Shown here: one piece after another, positions 1 through 12,388 of the stretch
How positions within the stretch are numbered: the stretch's first letter is position 1
Layout: each line of letters begins with the position of its first letter
Source: Falsirhodobacter deserti
GTDB lineage: Bacteria; Pseudomonadota; Alphaproteobacteria; Rhodobacterales; Rhodobacteraceae
Length of the DNA stretch: 64,000 nucleotides
Reading direction: 5' to 3'
Assembly: GCF_004015795.1 (NCBI RefSeq)
Contig: NZ_ML137218.1
Location: forward strand, 1,020,311 to 1,084,310
The notes under the pieces: generated by a model
What the model was told of the DNA's origin: nothing
Seen by the model: the letters and a program-made list of their open reading frames with translations, nothing else
The model's database searches: none
Program-made: the position numbers and the translations under genes

Positions 1-203
1 TGCTGCTTCCCATGCGTGCCGATGGCGCGGGGGAGCCGCGCATCACCTTGTCTGCGCGGCCGCTGAAGCAGGCAATGTCCTCGCACCTTCTGATCACGGG
101 GCTGGAAAAGCGCGAGGCGCTGGAGCGTGCCGCGAAGCTGTCGCCTCTGGAAGCGCCCGTCCGCGCCTTCCTGAACGAAACGGTGGTCCACTGGGCCGAA
201 TAA
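1..203 (+). CDS. pgl: 6-phosphogluconolactonase, C-terminal part (cut by window edge)
   Basis: Only the last 66 or so codons are present, read in frame from base 3 to the TAA at 201-203. The tail contains [11 protein letters not shown], a [15 protein letters not shown] stretch and PVRAFL..VVHWAE, which match the C-terminal end of Pgl (SugarP_isomerase/NagB fold). The enzyme hydrolyses 6-phosphogluconolactone in the oxidative pentose phosphate or Entner-Doudoroff route in the cytoplasm. It sits 10 bp upstream of pgi on the same strand, as in the zwf-pgl-pgi operon of Rhodobacteraceae; zwf would lie just outside the window. The start is not visible. Confidence 0.9.
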   Translation, partial: LLPMRADGAGEPRITLSARPLKQAMSSHLLITGLEKREALERAAKLSPLEAPVRAFLNETVVHWAE

Positions 204-213
204 GGAGGATTTC

Positions 214-1803
214 ATGAACGACTGGCAGGCTCTGCGCGACCATCAACGGATGGTTGCGAACCGCCCCATACTGACCCTGTTCGACGAAGATCGCGCTGCC
301 GGCTTCTCGGCACGGGCAGACGGGCTGCTGTTCGACTTTTCGAAGACGAACATCTGCCAGACCGGGCTGGACCTTCTGATCCGGCTGGCCGAGGGCGCAG
401 ATCTGCCGGTGAAGCGGGACGCGATGTTCAACGGCGCCCGCATCAACGAGACCGAGAACCGCGCCGTTCTTCACACCACCCTGCGCAACATGGATGCGCC
501 CGTTCTGGTGAACGAACAGGATGTGACCGGCCCGCTGCGTCAGACCCATGGCCGGATGCAGGCCTTCGCGCGGGAGGTGCGGGATGGCACCTTTGCCGGG
601 CAAGGCGGGCGCATCACGGATGTGGTGAATATCGGCATCGGCGGCTCCGACCTCGGCCCCGCGATGGCCTGCATCGCGCTGTCACCTTACGCCGACGGCC
701 CGCGCTGCCATTTCGTGTCGAACGTGGACGGCGCGCATATCGCCGATGTTCTGGCAGGGCTGAATCCGGAAACGACACTGGTCATCGTCGCCTCCAAGAC
801 CTTCACGACCATTGAAACCATGACCAACGCCGAAACGGCGAAAGCATGGATGGCAAAGGCTGTGAAAGAACCGGCAGCGCAGTTTGCTGCCGTTTCCACC
901 GCAGCCGACAAGACCGCCGCCTTCGGCATCGACGCCTCGCGCGTGTTCGGGTTCGAGGATTGGGTCGGTGGCCGCTATTCCATGTGGGGGCCGATCGGGC
1001 TGGCGTTGATGCTGGCCATCGGGCCAGAGGATTTCGACCAGTTCCTGGCGGGTGGTGCGGCAATGGATGCCCATTTCCGGCAGACGGACCTGCGCCAGAA
1101 CCTTCCGGTTTTGCTGGCGCTGGTGGGCATCTGGCACAACCAGATCTGCGATTACGCCACCCGCGCGGTGCTTCCTTATGAACAGCGCCTGTCGCGCCTT
1201 CCGGCCTATCTTCAGCAGCTGGAGATGGAATCGAACGGCAAGCGCGTGTCGATGGATGGTGCCGATCTGGCGATCCATTCAGGTCCCGTCGTTTGGGGGG
1301 AGCCGGGAACCAATGGCCAGCACGCTTTCTATCAGCTGATCCATCAAGGCACCCGGGTGATCCCGTGCGAGTTCCTTGTTGGCCGCGAGGGGCACGAGCC
1401 GGATCTGGCGCATCAACACCGTCTGCTGGTTGCCAACTGCCTTGCCCAGTCCGAGGCGCTGCTGCGCGGCCGCACACTGGAGCAGGCAACCGACATCATG
1501 CGCAAGAAGGGGCTGGAGGGGGCCGAGCTGGAACGTCAGGCGCGCCACCGCGTCTTCCCCGGCAACCGTCCGTCCACCACGCTGTGCTATCCCAAGCTGA
1601 CGCCGTTCGTGCTGGGGCAGATCATCGCGCTTTACGAACATCGCGTGTTCGTGGAAGGCGTGATCCTTGGCATCAACTCCTTCGATCAGTGGGGGGTGGA
1701 GCTTGGGAAGGAACTGGCGCTGGCCCTGCAGCCGATCCTTGAGGGTGCTTCGGCCGAGGGCAAGGACGGGTCCACCCGTCAGCTGGTCGATTACCTGCGC
1801 TGA
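214..1803 (+). CDS. pgi: Glucose-6-phosphate isomerase
   Basis: The protein has 529 residues, within the usual range for bacterial Pgi. It interconverts glucose-6-phosphate and fructose-6-phosphate. Visible signatures are the sugar-phosphate site [10 protein letters not shown] near residue 143, the family motif [13 protein letters not shown] near 252, and the C-terminal [14 protein letters not shown] signature near 488. An AAGGAGG ribosome site lies just before the ATG, and pgl ends 10 bp upstream, so the two are probably cotranscribed. The 3' end overlaps the convergent lipoprotein gene by 13 bp. A GC-rich inverted repeat at about 1809-1838 could act as its terminator. Confidence 0.97.
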   Translation: MNDWQALRDHQRMVANRPILTLFDEDRAAGFSARADGLLFDFSKTNICQTGLDLLIRLAEGADLPVKRDAMFNGARINETENRAVLHTTLRNMDAPVLVNEQDVTGPLRQTHGRMQAFAREVRDGTFAGQGGRITDVVNIGIGGSDLGPAMACIALSPYADGPRCHFVSNVDGAHIADVLAGLNPETTLVIVASKTFTTIETMTNAETAKAWMAKAVKEPAAQFAAVSTAADKTAAFGIDASRVFGFEDWVGGRYSMWGPIGLALMLAIGPEDFDQFLAGGAAMDAHFRQTDLRQNLPVLLALVGIWHNQICDYATRAVLPYEQRLSRLPAYLQQLEMESNGKRVSMDGADLAIHSGPVVWGEPGTNGQHAFYQLIHQGTRVIPCEFLVGREGHEPDLAHQHRLLVANCLAQSEALLRGRTLEQATDIMRKKGLEGAELERQARHRVFPGNRPSTTLCYPKLTPFVLGQIIALYEHRVFVEGVILGINSFDQWGVELGKELALALQPILEGASAEGKDGSTRQLVDYLR

Positions 1804-2294
1804 TCGGCTCCCTCGTCGCCGTCCAGCGGTGGCGAGGGGGGAAGCGATCCACGCGCGCGGGCCGCATAGGCGACGCATCCATCAACGATGGGTGCGCAGA
1901 CACCATTGATCGTGCGCACGGTGTTGTTGTCACCGGAGAACTCCACCTGCGTGACACGCTCTCCTTCAAACCTGACCTGCGCACTGCAGGATCCGGCGGA
2001 ATTGACGCCAATGGCGCCTGCGCTGCCTTGCAGCGGCCCCGTCGCAATTTGCGGCAGGTTCAGGTTGAAGTTGCCGCGGGCCCGCGCCAGATCGAATGTC
2101 CAGATCGTGCCACCGGGAACATCGGCCTCGTCCGTTGGAAAGCCGGCGCACATCAGGACATCTGCCTTGTCCATGCCAGTCATCGCCTCGCGTGCGCGGG
2201 AAACGGACCGGTTTTCCGATGCCCAGGGGCTCAGATCATCAGGGCGGGCACAGCTTAGCAGGGCCAGCGGCAGAAGGGTAAAGATCGCGCGCAT
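1791..2294 (-). CDS. Putative lipoprotein of unknown function
   Basis: The 167-residue protein starts with a short lipoprotein signal peptide ([15 protein letters not shown]), with a lipobox LLSC placing the lipidated cysteine at residue 15. After it come a segment with a cysteine ([11 protein letters not shown]) resembling the start of SmpA/OmlA-like domains, a predicted beta-rich region with [19 protein letters not shown], and a disordered acidic tail. I do not recognise a named family with certainty. It is probably anchored in the envelope. The gene converges on pgi with a 13 bp overlap and lies about 57 bp downstream of ccmG on the same strand, so read-through from the ccm cluster is possible. 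Confidence 0.75.
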   Translation of the reverse strand: MRAIFTLLPLALLSCARPDDLSPWASENRSVSRAREAMTGMDKADVLMCAGFPTDEADVPGGTIWTFDLARARGNFNLNLPQIATGPLQGSAGAIGVNSAGSCSAQVRFEGERVTQVEFSGDNNTVRTINGVCAPIVDGCVAYAARARGSLPPSPPLDGDEGADQRR

Positions 2295-2351
2295 GGTGCA
2301 GATGGTAAGCGCCTGCCGCGATGCGGCAAGCCGTAGCCGGTCACCTGCGCG

Positions 2352-2876
2352 TTATTGCGCCGCCTGCATGGCGGGCCGCAGCGTGTTCTGCAAGGCCGAG
2401 GATGTGACAGGCCCGGCAATGCGCGCAAGAATGGTGCCATCGCCATCCACCACGAAGGTTTCCGGCACGCCATAAAGGCCCCAGTTCAAGCCCATCCGGC
2501 CCGTTTCATCGGCACCCTTCACTGCGAACGGATCGCCCAGATCGTTCAGGAAGCCGAGCGCATTTGCCGCCTGGTCCTTGTAGTTGATGCCGACAATCGC
2601 CACCCCTTCATCGGCCAAGGCTTCAAGCATCGGGTGCTCCTGGCGGCAAGGGGCGCACCAGCTTGCCCAGAAGTTCACCAGCTTCACCTTGCCGTCGCGC
2701 AGCGTGGCATCCGTGGGCGGGGCATCCGGCCCAAGCTGCGTGGCGGTAACGGACGGCGCTGCCTTGCCCGCGAATGCCGTAGGAAGTGCGTCGGGATCCG
2801 TGCGCATCATGCCAAAATAGAACAGGACACCAAGACCGGCGAACAGCACCGGCGGTATCAGGATCAGCGGCTTCAT
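2352..2876 (-). CDS. ccmG: Cytochrome c biogenesis thiol:disulfide oxidoreductase CcmG/DsbE
   Basis: The protein has 174 residues. An N-terminal membrane anchor (about residues 3-22) is followed by a TlpA-like thioredoxin fold with active site WASWCAPC near residues 73-80 and the cis-proline region GVPETFVVDGDG. It keeps apocytochrome c haem-binding cysteines reduced on the periplasmic side for System I maturation. The ATG at 2874-2876 overlaps the ccmD stop as ATGA, which fixes the start and indicates translational coupling. It is the last gene of the ccmABCDG run. Confidence 0.95.
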   Translation of the reverse strand: MKPLILIPPVLFAGLGVLFYFGMMRTDPDALPTAFAGKAAPSVTATQLGPDAPPTDATLRDGKVKLVNFWASWCAPCRQEHPMLEALADEGVAIVGINYKDQAANALGFLNDLGDPFAVKGADETGRMGLNWGLYGVPETFVVDGDGTILARIAGPVTSSALQNTLRPAMQAAQ

Positions 2877-3025
2877 TCCTTCACCCGCTCCTCCACATCC
2901 CGCAAGCGATCCCGCATCCGCGTCGCCTGCCGCAGTGACAGCACCACTAGGCCAACGATCAACAGGATCGCCAGGGCATATGCCCCCAGAACGGTGGCGG
3001 CATATTTTCCAAGCTCGGGCAGCAT
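2873..3025 (-). CDS. ccmD: Haem exporter protein CcmD
   Basis: This small protein has 50 residues. One hydrophobic helix (about residues 9-30) is followed by a highly charged C-terminal tail (RMRDRLRDVEERVKE), the normal layout of CcmD. CcmD links haem-loaded CcmE to the CcmABC complex in the inner membrane. It overlaps ccmC at its start (ATGA) and ccmG at its end (ATGA), the usual order in alphaproteobacteria. Confidence 0.9.
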   Translation of the reverse strand: MLPELGKYAATVLGAYALAILLIVGLVVLSLRQATRMRDRLRDVEERVKE

Positions 3026-3753
3026 CAGGCCATCCTTTCCCGCAGCAGCAGCGCCTGAAGCCGCCGCGCCCGGATTTCCGTACGTGTGCGCAACAAAAGA
3101 AGCGCAACGAACAGCAGAACGAAGCCGCCCATGCAAACGATCAGCGGGAACCAGAACACGTTCGAGATGTGCTGCGTCTTGTCCATCGACAGGCTTGCAC
3201 CCTGATGCAGCCCCTGGTTCCAGAACAACACGGCATAGCGTGACAGGATCGCGAAGACCGACCCGACCATGCAAAGAACTGACGTCAGATCGGCTGCCGT
3301 GTCCGGATCCTCGATCGCATGCCACAGGGCGATATAGCCCAGATAAAACAGGAACAGGATCATGAACGAGGTCAGCCGTGGGTCCCATGCCCACCACGTG
3401 CCCCACATCGGCTGCCCCCAGATCGCGCCGGTGACCAGCGCGATCAGCGTCATCGTCATGCCGATGGGCGCTGCAGCCTTTGCCGAAAGCGCCGAAACAT
3501 GATGGCGGCGGATCAGCCAGATCAACGAGGCGACCAGCATCATCAGCCATCCATTGATCGCCATAAGCGCTGCGGGAACATGCAAGAAGATGATCTTGAC
3601 CGTCGCACCCTGCCGGTAATCCGCGGGGGTGAAGAAGAAACCCCAGATCAGCCCGACAACCAGCGCGATAGCCGCCAGCCCGGTGACCCAAGGCAGCAGC
3701 AGGCCGGAGGTCTGCATGAACTTCTTCGGATTTGCATATTCCCAGATCGACAT
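3025..3753 (-). CDS. ccmC: Haem transporter / haem lyase subunit CcmC
   Basis: The protein has about 242 residues and six hydrophobic segments. The tryptophan-rich haem-handling motif WGTWWAWD sits in a periplasmic loop, with histidines in KIIFLHVP and in AIEDPD..NQGLHQG. CcmC loads haem onto CcmE. I chose the ATG at 3753 (MSIWEYANP), which matches the family start; an in-frame TTG at 3777 would add eight residues. The gene overlaps ccmD and lies 36 bp after ccmB. Confidence 0.95.
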   Translation of the reverse strand: MSIWEYANPKKFMQTSGLLLPWVTGLAAIALVVGLIWGFFFTPADYRQGATVKIIFLHVPAALMAINGWLMMLVASLIWLIRRHHVSALSAKAAAPIGMTMTLIALVTGAIWGQPMWGTWWAWDPRLTSFMILFLFYLGYIALWHAIEDPDTAADLTSVLCMVGSVFAILSRYAVLFWNQGLHQGASLSMDKTQHISNVFWFPLIVCMGGFVLLFVALLLLRTRTEIRARRLQALLLRERMA

Positions 3754-3789
3754 GCCGGTTGCTTCAGCCTTTTTCAAAAGATGTGCAAG

Positions 3790-4446
3790 TCATCTTAGAT
3801 TGATCCGCAGGACGAGGGCCGAGGCAAAAGGAAGCAGGGCGATGCTTCCCATGGTGACCGCCAGAAGCAGTGCCAGCGGCACGCCAATGGCCAGATCTTC
3901 CGCGCCGCGCCGCGCAACCTCGGCGCCGAAAACAAGCGTCGGGATGTAAAGCGGCAGGACCAGCAAGCTCAGTAGCAGGCCGCCCCGTTTCAGGCCGACC
4001 GTCAGTGCCGCACCAAAGGTTCCGATCACCGAAAGCGCCGGCGTTCCCGCCAGAAGCGACAGGAAAAGCCACAGATACCCATCCGGGGGCAGGTTCAGCA
4101 GCACGCCAAGCGCAGGTGCCAGAACCGTCAGCGGCAGGCCTGTCACCAGCCAATGCGTCAGTGCCTTCACCGCGGCCACTCCCTCCAGCGGAATGGGCGA
4201 GGTAGCAAGAAGATCAAGCGAGCCGTCCTCGTGATCCAAGGCAAAGATCCGGTCCAGCGACAGAAGGCAGGACAGCAAGGCGCCAAGCCACAGGATGCCC
4301 GCGGCAATACGCGCATGCAGATCGGCCTGCGGCCCGACAGCCAATGGAACCAGAACTGCCACCAGCAGGAAAAAGGCCAAACCCAAACCGAAACCGCCGC
4401 CAGAACGGACGGCAAGGCGCAGATCGCGGATCAGCAGAACGATCAC
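3790..4446 (-). CDS. ccmB: Haem ABC exporter permease CcmB
   Basis: The 218-residue protein has six predicted membrane spans, the normal size for CcmB. The segment [13 protein letters not shown] between helices matches the conserved cytoplasmic loop that contacts the CcmA ATPase. It is the membrane subunit of the CcmAB complex that releases holo-CcmE. Translation starts at a GTG that overlaps the ccmA stop codon (GTGA), so the two are coupled. Confidence 0.95.
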   Translation of the reverse strand: MIVLLIRDLRLAVRSGGGFGLGLAFFLLVAVLVPLAVGPQADLHARIAAGILWLGALLSCLLSLDRIFALDHEDGSLDLLATSPIPLEGVAAVKALTHWLVTGLPLTVLAPALGVLLNLPPDGYLWLFLSLLAGTPALSVIGTFGAALTVGLKRGGLLLSLLVLPLYIPTLVFGAEVARRGAEDLAIGVPLALLLAVTMGSIALLPFASALVLRINLR

Positions 4447-5057
4447 AGGAAGGCCTCTTCAAAACCGGCTTGCGGAACGCTGTGCTGCGCACGAAAGGGG
4501 CTGATATCCAGAACATCCGCCTTGATCCCCAAGTCGATATGCGTCGCGATCAGCGCCATGCCACCATCCGCCAGATGGCCCCGCAGCACATCGCCGAATA
4601 GCGCGACCGATGCTGCATCAAGCGAAACGGTCGGCTCGTCCAGCAGCCAGATCGGACGGCCAGTCACAAGAAGCCGCGCAAGGCCCAGACGGCGCTTCTG
4701 ACCAGCTGAAAGCGACTGCGCCGGACGATCCGCCAAAACCTGCAAGTTCATGCGCTGCAACACGTCGCCCATGTGACGGCGGTAAATGCGCGCCCAGAAC
4801 TGAAGATTTTCGCGCACGGTCAGCGTGGCCTTCAGCCCATCCTGATGCGCTGCGTAGGCGATGGAATCCTCGGGCGCGTCGATGGTTCCGGTGATGGGCT
4901 TCTGAAGATCCCCGATAGTTCGCAGCAACGTCGTCTTTCCGGCACCGTTCGGCCCGCGCAGAAGCAACGCCTGTCCCGCCCGCAGCTGCAGGCATACGTC
5001 CTGAAGGACGATCATGCCACCACGGGCACAGGCAAGATCCGTCACGCGAAGTTCCAT
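4443..5057 (-). CDS. ccmA: Haem ABC exporter ATP-binding protein CcmA
   Basis: The 204-residue ABC ATPase has Walker [10 protein letters not shown] near residue 35, signature LSAGQKRR near 127 and Walker [13 protein letters not shown] near 147. The short length and the C-terminal [13 protein letters not shown] segment fit CcmA rather than a general transporter. It powers release of haem-loaded CcmE. It is the first gene of the leftward ccmABCDG cluster. The acnA gene lies upstream on the same strand, separated by 108 bp and a strong hairpin terminator. Confidence 0.94.
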   Translation of the reverse strand: MELRVTDLACARGGMIVLQDVCLQLRAGQALLLRGPNGAGKTTLLRTIGDLQKPITGTIDAPEDSIAYAAHQDGLKATLTVRENLQFWARIYRRHMGDVLQRMNLQVLADRPAQSLSAGQKRRLGLARLLVTGRPIWLLDEPTVSLDAASVALFGDVLRGHLADGGMALIATHIDLGIKADVLDISPFRAQHSVPQAGFEEAFL

Positions 5058-5136
5058 GCCTTCGCGTAGCGCATCGACCGGCAGGGCGGAAGCCGGTTTC
5101 GAACCAATGTTCGGTGGGGGGCGGACGATAGGAAAA

Positions 5137-5158
5137 GGCCCCGGATCACTCCGGGGCC
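5137..5158 (-). terminator. Rho-independent terminator of acnA
   Basis: A perfect 8 bp stem, GGCCCCGG / CCGGGGCC, surrounds a 6 nt loop. On the minus strand TTTT follows directly. It starts 7 bp after the acnA stop and separates acnA from ccmA. Confidence 0.85.
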
Positions 5159-5165
5159 AGTCGTC

Positions 5166-7871
<2,706 letters not shown>

Positions 7872-8075
7872 TTCGGGCCTCCTGGCACTGGCTCGGGTTG
7901 TGGCGCTGCATCCGTGATGCCAGTCGCGGCGGCACGGTGCAAGACTCGCCTGATACGGTATGCGAATGTATGCCGCAATGCCAGAGGGAAAGTGGGGCCG
8001 GCATCTCGCAAATCATTGATTGGCAGAGGGGCGCTTGCGTGTCTAAAACCTGTGGCGCAAGGGAAGGAAACGATC

Positions 8076-8774
8076 ATGCAGCGAGTGTTCGGCACCATCT
8101 GCGGCCTTGGTATCGGGCTGGCCGGCGGCGCGTGGGCGCAGTCCACCCCCGTTGTGGTGGTGGAACTGTTCACCTCTCAGGGTTGTTCGGCCTGTCCGCC
8201 CGCCGACGGGCAGCTTGCGGAACTGGCTGACGACCCGCGCGTCATCGCGCTGGCCCTTCATGTGGATTACTGGGACTACATCGGGTGGAAAGACCGCTTC
8301 GGCCAGCCCGCCTTCACCCAACGGCAGAAGGCCTATGCCCGCGCTGCCGGAAGCCGGATGCTTTACACGCCGCAATTCATCATCGACGGAAGCGAGCGGG
8401 TTGAAGGAAACCAGCCCGACCGCGTTCGTTCGCTTGTGCGGGCCCATACGGCAGCGGTATCGTCGCCTCAGCTGACGCTGGACCGGATGGGGGAAGCGGT
8501 GACCATCAAGGCCCCTGCGGCGGCGCTTGCCGCGCCGGTGACCGTTCAGGTCGTTCGATATCACCCGAGCATGACGATTGATATCGAGACGGGCGAGAAT
8601 GCCGGCCGGACCATCGCGTATCGCAACATCGTCACGTCATGGCAAACGCTTCAGGACTGGACGGGGGAGGAGCCACTGGAAATGACGGTTCCGGCCACGG
8701 GCGAGGATGAATTTGTGGTGATCCTTCAGGAGCCCGGACCGGGCAGTATCGTCGCGGCAGCGCAGCTGAACTAA
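8076..8774 (+). CDS. DUF1223 secreted thioredoxin-like protein
   Basis: The protein has 232 residues. A signal peptide ends near AWAQ (residue 22). The mature part begins VVVVELFTSQGCSACPPAD, the hallmark of DUF1223 proteins, with a CxxC pair in a thioredoxin-like position, followed by LALHVDYWDYIGWKDRF and RMLYTPQFIIDG. The location is probably periplasmic and the function unproven; a redox role is plausible from the CxxC. A GGAAGGAA ribosome site precedes the ATG at 8076. It is divergent from acnA, as in many Rhodobacteraceae, and its last 4 bp overlap the convergent acyltransferase gene. Confidence 0.9.
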   Translation: MQRVFGTICGLGIGLAGGAWAQSTPVVVVELFTSQGCSACPPADGQLAELADDPRVIALALHVDYWDYIGWKDRFGQPAFTQRQKAYARAAGSRMLYTPQFIIDGSERVEGNQPDRVRSLVRAHTAAVSSPQLTLDRMGEAVTIKAPAAALAAPVTVQVVRYHPSMTIDIETGENAGRTIAYRNIVTSWQTLQDWTGEEPLEMTVPATGEDEFVVILQEPGPGSIVAAAQLN

Positions 8775-9655
8775 CGCCGCATCGCTGCCTTCCAGCGCCG
8801 GTGGATCCAGAACCACTGGTCAAGATGCTGGCGCACCAGCGCCTCCAACGAGTCGTTCAGGGCCTGCGTCATCGTTTCCGGGTCCGTATGCGGGATCGGA
8901 TCTTCCATGATTATCTTGAAGTTGAGGCCGTCAGGTTGCCGGACCGCATAGGTCGGCACCAGAAGTGCATCGTATTTCAACGCAAGTTCGGCAGCCGAAA
9001 GGGCAGTCATTGCCGTTTCGCCGAAAAAGGTCAGCGGGGCGCCGTCATACATGTGCAGGTCGATCAGCATCCCCAGCATGCCGCCCGCGCGAAGGTGCCG
9101 CAGCATCCCGCCCAGCCCCTGCCGCCCGCGCGGAAAGGCAGGCTTGCCCAAAGCCTCCATCGCCGCCACGTAATGTTCGTTGAAGTAACGGTTGTTCATC
9201 GGGCGATACAGAACCCCGACGGTATAGCCACGGGCAGACATCGCTGCGCGGCTGGCCTCATAGTTTCCGAAGTGTCCCGTCAGGAAGATGACGGGGCGCT
9301 TGGTGGCGCGGGCCTCCTCCACCGTGGCCAGGCCGGGGCCGGTGACGGGGCTTTCACCCGCGCGGCGCAGGAACTCCTTGCCGGAATAGGCCTCGATCAC
9401 GGTGCGACCAGCGTTGTCGGGCACTTTCATGACAAGCCGGCGGACCTCTTCCTCGGGCAGGTCGGGCAGGACCAGCGCAAGGTTGTCGCGGATGCGCTTC
9501 CGATATCCGGCCAGCGGCGCGATCACGCGGCTCATCACCCAGCCGCACAGCGGCACGCGGCGCTCATACGGCAGCAGGAGGAGCCCGCCGATCAGCGTAC
9601 GCAGAACCGCATTTTCAACCCAATCCGCGACGCGGCTTCTATTCTTCTTCGCCAT
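8771..9655 (-). CDS. LpxL/HtrB-family lysophospholipid or lipid A acyltransferase
   Basis: The protein has 294 residues. The catalytic HX4E motif is seen as GHFGNYE near residue 127, followed by the acyl-acceptor block YRPMNNRYFNEH and the C-terminal DQWFWIHRRWK typical of LpxL/LpxM enzymes. One hydrophobic stretch near the N-terminus suggests inner-membrane association. It probably transfers a secondary acyl chain to lipid A or a related lipid. It is the last gene of a leftward run after pqiAABC, with a 69 bp gap to pqiC, so it may be cotranscribed with that lipid-transport system. Confidence 0.88.
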   Translation of the reverse strand: MAKKNRSRVADWVENAVLRTLIGGLLLLPYERRVPLCGWVMSRVIAPLAGYRKRIRDNLALVLPDLPEEEVRRLVMKVPDNAGRTVIEAYSGKEFLRRAGESPVTGPGLATVEEARATKRPVIFLTGHFGNYEASRAAMSARGYTVGVLYRPMNNRYFNEHYVAAMEALGKPAFPRGRQGLGGMLRHLRAGGMLGMLIDLHMYDGAPLTFFGETAMTALSAAELALKYDALLVPTYAVRQPDGLNFKIIMEDPIPHTDPETMTQALNDSLEALVRQHLDQWFWIHRRWKAAMRR

Positions 9656-9724
9656 CAGCCCTTCCGTGTCTGCGTGCGCCTGACATAAAACTGCCGGGGC
9701 CCATTCACAAGCAGGCAGGATGCC

Positions 9725-10279
9725 TCAGCGTGAAACCGATCGGGCGATCTGGGCGGCAAGCTGCGCAACGGCGGCTGATTGCGCCGCGGCGATCTGGGCA
9801 GGATCCTCGCCTTCCAGCGGGACCGTAATCGCGAAATCGCGTGACGTGGCGCCAAGCTGCACGCCCTCGGCCCGGACATAGTAGATGCCGTCGAGGTGGA
9901 AGTTGCCGTCAGCGGCTGCAAGGATGCGGTCAACGCGTACGTCAATCTCTCCGTCCGGCAGGCCGGAAAGAGGCCAGGGTTCTGGCGCGACGGTGGCAGA
10001 AAGGCCCGCGTTCAGTTGTCGTGCCAGTGCCAGTGTTACCGCACGCGGCTGAAGATCGGCCCAGCGAACGCGCGACATCACCTGCACGGCGCCGCTTGCA
10101 TCCTGCCGCGCCATTTCGTCGTCGGTGGCGTAATCGGGCATCGACACCTCGCGCACCATGATGCTGCGGGCATTGGTGGTCAGCTTCTGCGCCACCGGCT
10201 GCGTTTGAAGCTGATAGGCGGGCGAGGTGCCGCAGGCGGCCAGCGCCGCGACCAGAAGCAGGGGAAGGACGGGTTTCAT
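9725..10279 (-). CDS. pqiC: PqiC-like outer-membrane lipoprotein (ABC_trans_aux/DUF330)
   Basis: The 184-residue lipoprotein has signal MKPVLPLLLVAALAAC and the lipidated cysteine at residue 16 (lipobox LAAC). The fold segments YQLQTQPVAQ and SIMVREVSMPDYATDDEMA..., WADLQPRAVTLALARQL match the PqiC/YmbA family. In E. coli PqiC sits at the outer membrane and receives the PqiB tunnel. Here it follows pqiB by 15 bp, which supports the assignment. Confidence 0.88.
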   Translation of the reverse strand: MKPVLPLLLVAALAACGTSPAYQLQTQPVAQKLTTNARSIMVREVSMPDYATDDEMARQDASGAVQVMSRVRWADLQPRAVTLALARQLNAGLSATVAPEPWPLSGLPDGEIDVRVDRILAAADGNFHLDGIYYVRAEGVQLGATSRDFAITVPLEGEDPAQIAAAQSAAVAQLAAQIARSVSR

Positions 10280-10294
10280 CTGGCTGTCTCCTGA

Positions 10295-12385
10295 TTAGCG
10301 GCCGAGGATGAGGGAGTTGGGGTTGCGCTGGATCGAACGTGCAAGCGAGCTGACGGCGTTAGACGCCTCTTGCAGGCTGCGCAGTGCGGTCACCAGTTCC
10401 ACATTGAAGCGCGAGTCGCTTCCATAGCCCGATACGGTGGTGCCGGCCTGATCGACAAGGCGGGCGATACGACCGGCAAGATCGGGCAGGTCGCTGACAG
10501 CTTCGCTTACGCTGTTGGCAGCGGCCTGCGCGGCGGCAATGGCATCGTTGGCATTGCCGATGGCACCGCCTTCGCGAACTTCGGCCAGCACCTGCGCAAC
10601 CTCGTCAAGGGCGTCGGATACTGCCCCGGGAACGCGCTGCGTGTCGGGGTTGGACAGCAGAACATCGGCGCTTTGCAGCAGGCTGTCGGCCGAATTCGCC
10701 AGCTCCTCGATCTGCAGGCGATTGGCCTTGGCCGAAAGCTCGCGCAGTTGCTGGGCGATCTGCGGGAATTCAGCGGCGGCGCCTTCGACGCCCGTAAGCG
10801 CGTTGTTGGCCTTTTCGATCGACGCAATCAGGTTGGAGACAGCCTGACCTTCCTCGATCTGCTCGCCGATCCGGCGCAGGCTGTCGGTCGTCTGGCGCAG
10901 GTTGTCGATGATGCCTGTCACATCCTCTCCCGACAGCAGGGACCGCGCATCCGCCAGAAGGCTTGCCGCCTCATAGGGAACGCGGCGGGTTTCGGGATCG
11001 CCCGCCAAGGCCTGAATGCTGTTCAGCGCACCGATGGCCGATCGCATCAGGTCTTCGATCGGCAGGCCGCCGATGCGGTTGATCACGCCCTGGGCCGTGG
11101 TCTGGAATTCGGTGATGGCAGGCGGGGCAATGGGCACCAGCGGGAAGGGCTGGTGCGTTTCATCCAGCGTTGCGCCGGGATCATCGGGCTGCTCCACGAA
11201 TTCCACCATGAGGGAGCCTGTGAACAGTGACGCCGTGGCAAGGCGGGCCCGCAGGTTGTCGCGTTCGACAAGCTGCGCGAAAAAGTCCTGCGCATCCTGC
11301 ACTGTCGATCCGTCGGGCAAGCCCAGCGATCCGACGTCGATCTGAAGGTTCGCCAGCATGCGGATCTCGGGGTGATCTTCATCCATGTCGGCAATCGCCC
11401 CGATATCGGTGACGCGTCCGATGGTTGCGCCACGATATCGCACATCTGCCCCTTCCGTCAGGCCTGCGATGGACCCGTCGAAGATGATCGACAGCGGAAG
11501 CTCTGCTTCCGAGGCCGAGGTGAAGACGGAGCTGCGGGCATCGGCCTCGTCCGGATAAACGAAGAAGCTTGCGCCCGGTTCGATCGCCTCGCCGCCCGAA
11601 ACGACGGTGTCGAAATTGATGCCGCCCGCGATCAGTGCGGCAAGGGAACGGACATCAAGCTGGATGCCGCCGGTGCCAAGGCTTACATCGAAACCGGAGG
11701 CATCCCAGAAGCGGGAATTGGTGGTCATCATCTTGTCGTAAGGGGCTTCGATCACCGCATCCAGCAGAACCGTGTTGCCATCCTCGCCAAGGCGGGGGGC
11801 GCCGACACTGCCGACCTCGATCCCCTTGTGGAGGATGGGAGCGCCTGCCGAGATCTGGTTGCCGTCGCGCAGCCGCAACGTGATCTGCGTGCCGTTCTGC
11901 GACTGCAGGGGGGCAACCTCCAGCCCCTCGAACTTCGTCCGCTCTCCGGAGGGAATATTGTCCCATGTGCCCGAGATATACGCACCTGACAGCACCGTAT
12001 CGAGGCCGCTGATCCCGCGAACCGAAATCTCGGGGCGGACCACCCAAAACTTCGCCTCGCCGTCGATATAGCGGGCAATGTCGCTGGCCACCCGCACGCC
12101 CACGACAACCTTGCCCAGATCGGGGGCGAAGTTCACCGTTTCCACCACGCCGATATTGACGTCCCGATAGCGCAGGGTCGTCTGGCCTGCCTCGATCCCG
12201 CTGGCGTTGGTGAAGGAGATGTGGATCAGCGTGCCCCGGTTGGCGTAGCTTTGAGCTGCAACGCCGACGGCCACGACCAGCGCAACCAGCGGCACCAGCC
12301 AGATGATCGAGATGCGCCGCCACCACCTGCGGCGAGGCGGGCGGATCTCCATTTCGGCGGGTCGGGGCGGAGGTGTGTCGGTCAA
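10295..12385 (-). CDS. pqiB: Intermembrane transport protein PqiB (MCE domains)
   Basis: The protein has 696 residues. An N-terminal positive patch (RRRWWRR) and one membrane anchor (about 26-48) are followed by three MCE/MlaD repeats, each recognisable by a YRD or YRG strand and IG.V motif: TTLRYRDVNIGVVE near 68, ILHKGIEVGSVG near 184, VRYRGATIGRVT near 316. A long C-terminal alpha-helical coiled-coil region rich in Ala/Asn/Leu likely forms the needle-like barrel. It carries lipids between the membranes. The track start is a TTG 3 bp after the pqiA stop; an ATG at 12352 (MEIRPPRRRW) is the alternative. It is longer than E. coli PqiB (about 546). Confidence 0.92.
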   Translation of the reverse strand: MTDTPPPRPAEMEIRPPRRRWWRRISIIWLVPLVALVVAVGVAAQSYANRGTLIHISFTNASGIEAGQTTLRYRDVNIGVVETVNFAPDLGKVVVGVRVASDIARYIDGEAKFWVVRPEISVRGISGLDTVLSGAYISGTWDNIPSGERTKFEGLEVAPLQSQNGTQITLRLRDGNQISAGAPILHKGIEVGSVGAPRLGEDGNTVLLDAVIEAPYDKMMTTNSRFWDASGFDVSLGTGGIQLDVRSLAALIAGGINFDTVVSGGEAIEPGASFFVYPDEADARSSVFTSASEAELPLSIIFDGSIAGLTEGADVRYRGATIGRVTDIGAIADMDEDHPEIRMLANLQIDVGSLGLPDGSTVQDAQDFFAQLVERDNLRARLATASLFTGSLMVEFVEQPDDPGATLDETHQPFPLVPIAPPAITEFQTTAQGVINRIGGLPIEDLMRSAIGALNSIQALAGDPETRRVPYEAASLLADARSLLSGEDVTGIIDNLRQTTDSLRRIGEQIEEGQAVSNLIASIEKANNALTGVEGAAAEFPQIAQQLRELSAKANRLQIEELANSADSLLQSADVLLSNPDTQRVPGAVSDALDEVAQVLAEVREGGAIGNANDAIAAAQAAANSVSEAVSDLPDLAGRIARLVDQAGTTVSGYGSDSRFNVELVTALRSLQEASNAVSSLARSIQRNPNSLILGR

Positions 12386-12388
12386 CGG